A DNA stretch of 17,463 nt from an uncultured Collinsella sp. (lineage in GTDB: Bacteria; Actinomycetota; Coriobacteriia; Coriobacteriales; Coriobacteriaceae): assembly GCA_902492825.1 (NCBI GenBank), contig CABUMZ010000030.1, positions 1 to 17,463 of the forward strand. The letters run 5' to 3'. This document shows positions 14,601 to 17,463 of this stretch, piece after piece. The notes under the pieces are model-generated. The model saw only the letters and a list, made by a program, of their open reading frames with translations, had not been told where the DNA came from and did no database searches. Position numbers and translations under genes: made by a program. Every line of letters begins with the position of its first letter. The stretch's first letter is position 1.

Positions 14601-15320
14601 CCGGGCGAGCTGCCGCTCACCGAGGAGGCCACGGCGCGCCTGACCGCACTTTCCGAGTTCCAGGACCTGGGCAGCGGCATGCGCATCGCCATGCGCGACC
14701 TGGAGATTCGCGGCGCCGGCTCGCTTATGGGCGCCGAGCAGCACGGCAACCTGTCGAGTGTGGGCTTTGACCTGTTTACGCAGATGCTGGGCCAGGCCGT
14801 GGCCGAGGCGCGCGGCGACGACGATGCCGGCGTGGAGGCGGCGAGCGTGGGCATCAACCTGCCGGCCGACTACTTCTTGTCCGAGGAGTACATGCCGGCG
14901 GTGGACCAGCGCGTGCTCGTGTACCGCAAGCTCGCGGCGGCCGAGGACCTGGAGAGTATCGACGAGGTGCAGGAGGAGACCGAGGCCGCGCACGGTGAGC
15001 TTCCGTTGGCGGGGCTCAACTTGTTCAACCGCGCTCGCATCCGTATTCGCGGCGAGCGCCTGGGGCTCGAGAGCGTCACGCTCAGCGGTGGACGCATTAC
15101 CTTCCTGGGGGTTGACGTGCCCAAGAAGGTGGCCTTTGAGCTTAAGACCCGCTATGGCGCGGTGAACTTTCCCAAGAGCCGCAAGCTGTCGGTGCCCTAC
15201 AAGGCGGGCGCCGGCGCGGGCAGCGGCCTGGGTCGCGGCCTCGACGCCAACGACGGCACCGGCCCCGTGGCCGCGGCGCTCATGCTACTGCAGCAGCTCG
15301 GTGCGTCCGACGATGACTAA
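11688..15320 (+). CDS. mfd: Transcription-repair coupling factor Mfd
   Basis: 1210 aa (Mfd is usually 1150-1200). It displaces RNA polymerase stalled at DNA lesions and recruits UvrA for nucleotide excision repair. The N-terminal UvrB-like module covers about 1-350. The CarD-like RNA-polymerase-interacting domain starts near FKPGDYVVHATHGIALF at 532. The SF2 translocase has Walker A GDVGFGKT (683-690), the DEEQ box (784-787), ATPIPRTMQM, and the TRG region with RDLEIRGAGSLMG. The C-terminal TRCF domain follows, ending in a Gly-rich tail. All motor motifs are intact. GGAGGAA (11677-11683) lies 4 nt before the ATG at 11688; the ATG at 11661 has no site. The PAP2 gene starts 56 nt downstream without a terminator, so the transcript probably continues. 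The leader contains a terminator-like hairpin. Confidence 0.98.
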   Translation: MLIHRIAAQLYTAEALQTVEAGLDAGEDVTLAVSQSGRTLMAAAQFARRPRPTVYIVSGEDAADRAARSLAAYVGLAHVCRFPERKDYPWREQAPDDAVVAQRCEALGRIVRGDNCIMVASARALLRCVPPVESRYWESTTFAVGEEIPFDEVPQRLVGMGYTNAGAADAPGLFRVHGDTVEVFPAQEKAPVRIEFFGDEIDRIRRMVSSTGQTIGNEDSIEIFPCRELALTDEAVHNMHVALYRASQDDSKLAALLEMVDARIVTPELDRFLPVMYGQTVSPLAHVSGKALVVLSEPRSLFDDCLRAYEDIEARAGEAGIDRLDGLYVRAQQLDFGAQQRLNYVSLIRAGGAVTAELKIEQPAIAGSDNRFMTRIQEVVGKRYACVFAIPDRGARESMELTFGDEGITFEESLTAAPENAGAIGDRVRVAAADSADRAARQEAHVSIRERKVDALNARSLEVGAAQAAAGAAVPTISRGRVTFVDAALPQGVVVPDANLAVFSIADLNARMDANRARSRRKVDITQITFPFKPGDYVVHATHGIALFSEVARQEVGGKERDYFLLEYADGDKLYVPLEQVDRITRYVGPDGDKPRLTRLNTADWTRATNKARKNAKKLAFDLVDLYTRRSSITGIACPPDTPEQIKMEESFPYDETRDQLEAIADIKADMEAPKPMDRLLCGDVGFGKTEVALRAAFKCVDSGRQVMVLCPTTILAQQHYETFFERFAPFGLEVEVLSRFRTPAQQKRALKAFAEGTIDVLIGTHRLLSADVNPKNLGLVIIDEEQRFGVQHKEQLKNLREQIDVLTLSATPIPRTMQMATSGVRDMSLITTPPTGRRPVIVHVGEYDPDVVSAAIRLEVGRGGQVYYVSNRVKTIDDAVARVHEAAPEARVGVAHGKMSPREVEDVMIEFATKKIDVLIATTIVESGIDNATANTLIIEDSQRLGLAQLYQLKGRVGRSATQAYAYFMFPGELPLTEEATARLTALSEFQDLGSGMRIAMRDLEIRGAGSLMGAEQHGNLSSVGFDLFTQMLGQAVAEARGDDDAGVEAASVGINLPADYFLSEEYMPAVDQRVLVYRKLAAAEDLESIDEVQEETEAAHGELPLAGLNLFNRARIRIRGERLGLESVTLSGGRITFLGVDVPKKVAFELKTRYGAVNFPKSRKLSVPYKAGAGAGSGLGRGLDANDGTGPVAAALMLLQQLGASDDD

Positions 15321-15376
15321 CGGGTCGACGCTGCAAACGCCCCATTTGGGCAATCTGGTTCCATCGAAAGGAAAGC

Positions 15377-16240
15377 ATGTTCGGATACATCTATAAGAAA
15401 GATGTCGCCATTATCGCGGTTGTCCTGTGCCTTTGTCTGGGCGTGGGCAGCTTCTTTGATTATCAAATCTCGAGTGCGCTGTTCAACATCGGCAGCATGT
15501 ACGGTCGCTTTGTCGAGGCGGCCGGTGAGCTGCCGTTCGAGCTGACGGCGAGCATCGCGGGCGTCATGCTCGTGCGCTCGGCACGCCCCGATTCCAAGGC
15601 GAGCAAGTGGCTCGCCGCGCTGGGCGTTTTGATCAACGTGGGTCTGGTCGGCTACGAGATTATCGGATCGCTGCGCGTCGGCGGCAAGCTTATTGCGTTT
15701 CAGCTGGTTCTGACGTTTGTGCTGGTCATCGCAGCCAACTTCATTGCCTACCGCCTCACGCGCACGACCGAGCCCGACGAGCTTACGCGCTGGGCGTTGA
15801 TGGTGCTGGCCGTGTGGGTCGCTCAGGCCATTATCCTCAACGTCATTGTTAAGCCGTTATGGTCGCGCCCGCGCATGCGCGTGATCGAGGTCACGCCGGG
15901 GCTCAATTTTCAGCCGTGGTGGGTGATCGGCAACCCCGACAAGTGGGCCTATATCGCCGCCGGCGTGATCAAGGACGGGTTCAAGTCGTTTGCGAGCGGA
16001 CACACGGCGCATGCGGCGATCGGCCTTATGCTCGCCGGGCTTCCCGCGGCAGCCTTTAAGGAAAAACCTTCGCGTCGCCGCGTGATCTTTTGGGCGGCGG
16101 TTGTTGTTGCAGCGTTCGTCGCCTTTGGGCGCATCGTGATCGGAGCGCACTTTTTGAGTGACGTGAGCTGTGGTTTTGCCCTGGTACTGGCACTTGAGTG
16201 CCTTGCCGCACGCATTGCCTATCCCAACGGCGTACAATAG
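15377..16240 (+). CDS. PAP2 family membrane phosphatase
   Basis: 287-aa integral membrane phosphatase of the PAP2 (lipid phosphatase) superfamily. The three catalytic motifs are visible: KPLWSRP with Lys159 and Arg164 (motif 1, K-x4-RP here), FASGHT with His209 (motif 2), and GRIVIGAHFLSD with Arg252, His258 and Asp262 (motif 3). About six hydrophobic segments are present, starting at 10-27. Family members dephosphorylate lipid pyrophosphates such as undecaprenyl pyrophosphate or phosphatidic acid; the substrate here is not known. GAAAGGAA (15366-15373) supports ATG 15377. It follows mfd by 56 nt and precedes the PLP enzyme by 45 nt, with no terminator at either side, so an operon is likely. 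The functional link to mfd is unclear. Confidence 0.9.
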   Translation: MFGYIYKKDVAIIAVVLCLCLGVGSFFDYQISSALFNIGSMYGRFVEAAGELPFELTASIAGVMLVRSARPDSKASKWLAALGVLINVGLVGYEIIGSLRVGGKLIAFQLVLTFVLVIAANFIAYRLTRTTEPDELTRWALMVLAVWVAQAIILNVIVKPLWSRPRMRVIEVTPGLNFQPWWVIGNPDKWAYIAAGVIKDGFKSFASGHTAHAAIGLMLAGLPAAAFKEKPSRRRVIFWAAVVVAAFVAFGRIVIGAHFLSDVSCGFALVLALECLAARIAYPNGVQ

Positions 16241-16285
16241 CTCCGTTTGAATCATCTGGCCGATACCCGGTAAGAGAGGATTGCC

Positions 16286-17311
16286 ATGCTCGCGTTTAAC
16301 AACGATTATTCCCACGGCGCACATCCGGCAGTGCTGCAGGCGCTCGTCGACACCAATATGGAGCCGCAGCCCGGCTACGGTACCGATGCGCACACCGAGC
16401 GTGCCAAGCAGCTTATCCGCGAGGCCTGTCAGGCCCCCGATGCCGACGTGTTTTTTCTGGTGGGCGGCACGCAGGCCAACGCGACGGTGATCGACATGTT
16501 GCTTGCGCCGTACGAGGGCGTCGTTGCTGCTGAGACTGGCCACGTCGCCTGCCACGAGGCGGGGGCCATCGAGTTTGGCGGTCACAAGGTGCTCACCATC
16601 CCCGGCTACGAGGGCAAGATGCACGCCGAGGATCTGGAGAACTATATCCAGGTGTTCTATGAAAACGAGAGCTACGAGCACACGGTGTTCCCGGGCGCCG
16701 TGTACGTGAGCCTATCGACCGAGTACGGCACGCTGTACTCCAAGGCCGAGCTCGCGGCGATTCACGCAGTGTGCCAGAAGCGCGAGATTCCGCTGTTTGT
16801 GGATGGGGCCCGCCTGGCCTATGCGCTGGCGGCCGATGAGTGCGACATTATCCTGCCCGAGCTGGCGCAGCTATGCGACGTGTTCTACATCGGCGGTACC
16901 AAGTGCGGCGCGCTTTGCGGCGAGGCCGTGGTGTTTTGCGGCATGCACGCCCCGGCGCATCCCATTCCGCGTATTAAGCAGCATGGCGCACTGCTTGCCA
17001 AGGGCCGCCTGACGGGCGTGCAGTTTGAGGCGCTCTTTACCGACGGCCTGTATTTTGAGATTGGTCGCCAGGCGATTGAGACCGCTCAGGCGCTGCGTCG
17101 CGTGCTGCACGAGCGCGGCTACCAGTTCTTCTTGGAGACGCCGACCAACCAGCAGTTCGTGATTCTGCCCAACGAGGACATGGCGCGCATTCGCGAGCAT
17201 GCGGCGATCGAGTACTGGGAAAAGTACGACGATACCCACACGGTGGTGCGTTTTTGCACCAGCTGGGCCACGACGCAGGAGGATATCGACGCGTTGGCGG
17301 CGGTTCTGTAG
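16286..17311 (+). CDS. Low-specificity L-threonine aldolase-like PLP enzyme (beta-eliminating lyase family)
   Basis: 341-aa PLP enzyme of the aspartate aminotransferase fold, threonine aldolase/beta-eliminating lyase branch. LtaE-type enzymes split L-threonine or L-allo-threonine to glycine and acetaldehyde. Visible are the N-terminal NNDYSHGAHP, GYGTDAHT (30-37), FLVGGTQAN for phosphate binding (57-65), ETGHVACHEAG with the probable ring-stacking His87, FVDGARLAYA with Asp173, and the Schiff-base Lys206 in YIGGTKCG. Length fits (about 335-345). AGAGAGGA (16273-16280) is 5 nt before the ATG. It is the last gene of the mfd-PAP2 group and ends at a strong terminator. Related lyases act on other amino acids, so the exact substrate is not certain. 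Confidence 0.88.
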   Translation: MLAFNNDYSHGAHPAVLQALVDTNMEPQPGYGTDAHTERAKQLIREACQAPDADVFFLVGGTQANATVIDMLLAPYEGVVAAETGHVACHEAGAIEFGGHKVLTIPGYEGKMHAEDLENYIQVFYENESYEHTVFPGAVYVSLSTEYGTLYSKAELAAIHAVCQKREIPLFVDGARLAYALAADECDIILPELAQLCDVFYIGGTKCGALCGEAVVFCGMHAPAHPIPRIKQHGALLAKGRLTGVQFEALFTDGLYFEIGRQAIETAQALRRVLHERGYQFFLETPTNQQFVILPNEDMARIREHAAIEYWEKYDDTHTVVRFCTSWATTQEDIDALAAVL

Positions 17312-17329
17312 CCTGATGTAATGACGAGG

Positions 17330-17372
17330 GGCCGCCTTGCGCTGGGTTTGGCGCAAGGCGGCCTTTGTTTTT
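17330..17372 (+). terminator. Strong intrinsic terminator after the PLP enzyme gene
   Basis: A 13-bp perfect stem, GGCCGCCTTGCGC (17330-17342) / GCGCAAGGCGGCC (17351-17363), with an 8-nt loop, is followed by TTTGTTTTT. Confidence 0.96.
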
Positions 17373-17387
17373 GGGGAGAAGGGTTGT

Positions 17388-17463
17388 ATGACCGAGATGT
17401 CCGAGCCGACGATTCGCCTGGCGACGCCCGAAGACGCGTCGGCGTTGCTTGCCATCTATGAGC
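17388..17463 (+). CDS. GNAT family N-acetyltransferase (start only)
   Basis: Only the first 25 residues are in the window. The stretch EPTIRLATPEDASALLAIYE is the typical beta1-alpha1 opening of GNAT acetyltransferases, often those related to phosphinothricin acetyltransferase. A purine-rich GGGGAGAAGGG precedes the ATG at 17388 by about 4 nt; ATG 17397 is an alternative start. The substrate cannot be judged. Confidence 0.7.
   Translation, partial: MTEMSEPTIRLATPEDASALLAIYE

Overview
The window looks like chromosomal DNA of a GC-rich anaerobic actinobacterium of the Coriobacteriia, most probably Collinsella or a close relative. This rests on base composition, the gene set (rubrerythrin, Rrf2 regulator, divergent MutY-like glycosylase, Gsp-synthase-like ATP-grasp protein, Mfd) and general family knowledge; no database search was possible. 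Every gene I can support is on the + strand. I see no insertion sequence, prophage, plasmid or CRISPR array.

Layout. (1) 1-304: a tRNA-Asp(GUC) gene with its own promoter and a textbook terminator. (2) 305-2040: a regulatory region, an Rrf2 repressor with Fe-S type cysteines, and a MutY-like DNA glycosylase whose first codons form a strong hairpin. (3) 2041-4474: rubrerythrin and two small membrane proteins of unknown function. Rubrerythrin and the first membrane protein are each followed by the same composite 3' element: a very long hairpin, a conserved spacer and an intrinsic terminator. (4) 4475-8610: rmuC, an ABC exporter half-transporter and endonuclease III (nth). (5) 8611-11465: a zinc-ribbon membrane-anchored protein and a glutathionylspermidine-synthase-like ATP-grasp protein, followed by two copies of a second repeated terminator module. 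(6) 11466-17311: mfd, a PAP2 phosphatase and a threonine-aldolase-like PLP enzyme, closely spaced and ending at a strong terminator. (7) 17388-end: the start of a GNAT acetyltransferase.

Functionally the window is rich in genome maintenance (MutY-like, Nth, RmuC, Mfd) and oxidative or nitrosative stress functions (Rrf2, rubrerythrin). The rest is envelope proteins and small metabolism.

The most interesting signal is not a protein. The composite 3' elements at about 2712-2881 and 3624-3786 share their apical loop, spacer and terminator almost exactly. Their 25-29 bp hairpin arms are largely different in sequence, yet each pair of arms is complementary. That is the pattern expected of a structure kept by selection or by a palindrome-copying mechanism. 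Two adjacent genes here share one terminator family, and two adjacent genes further on share another.
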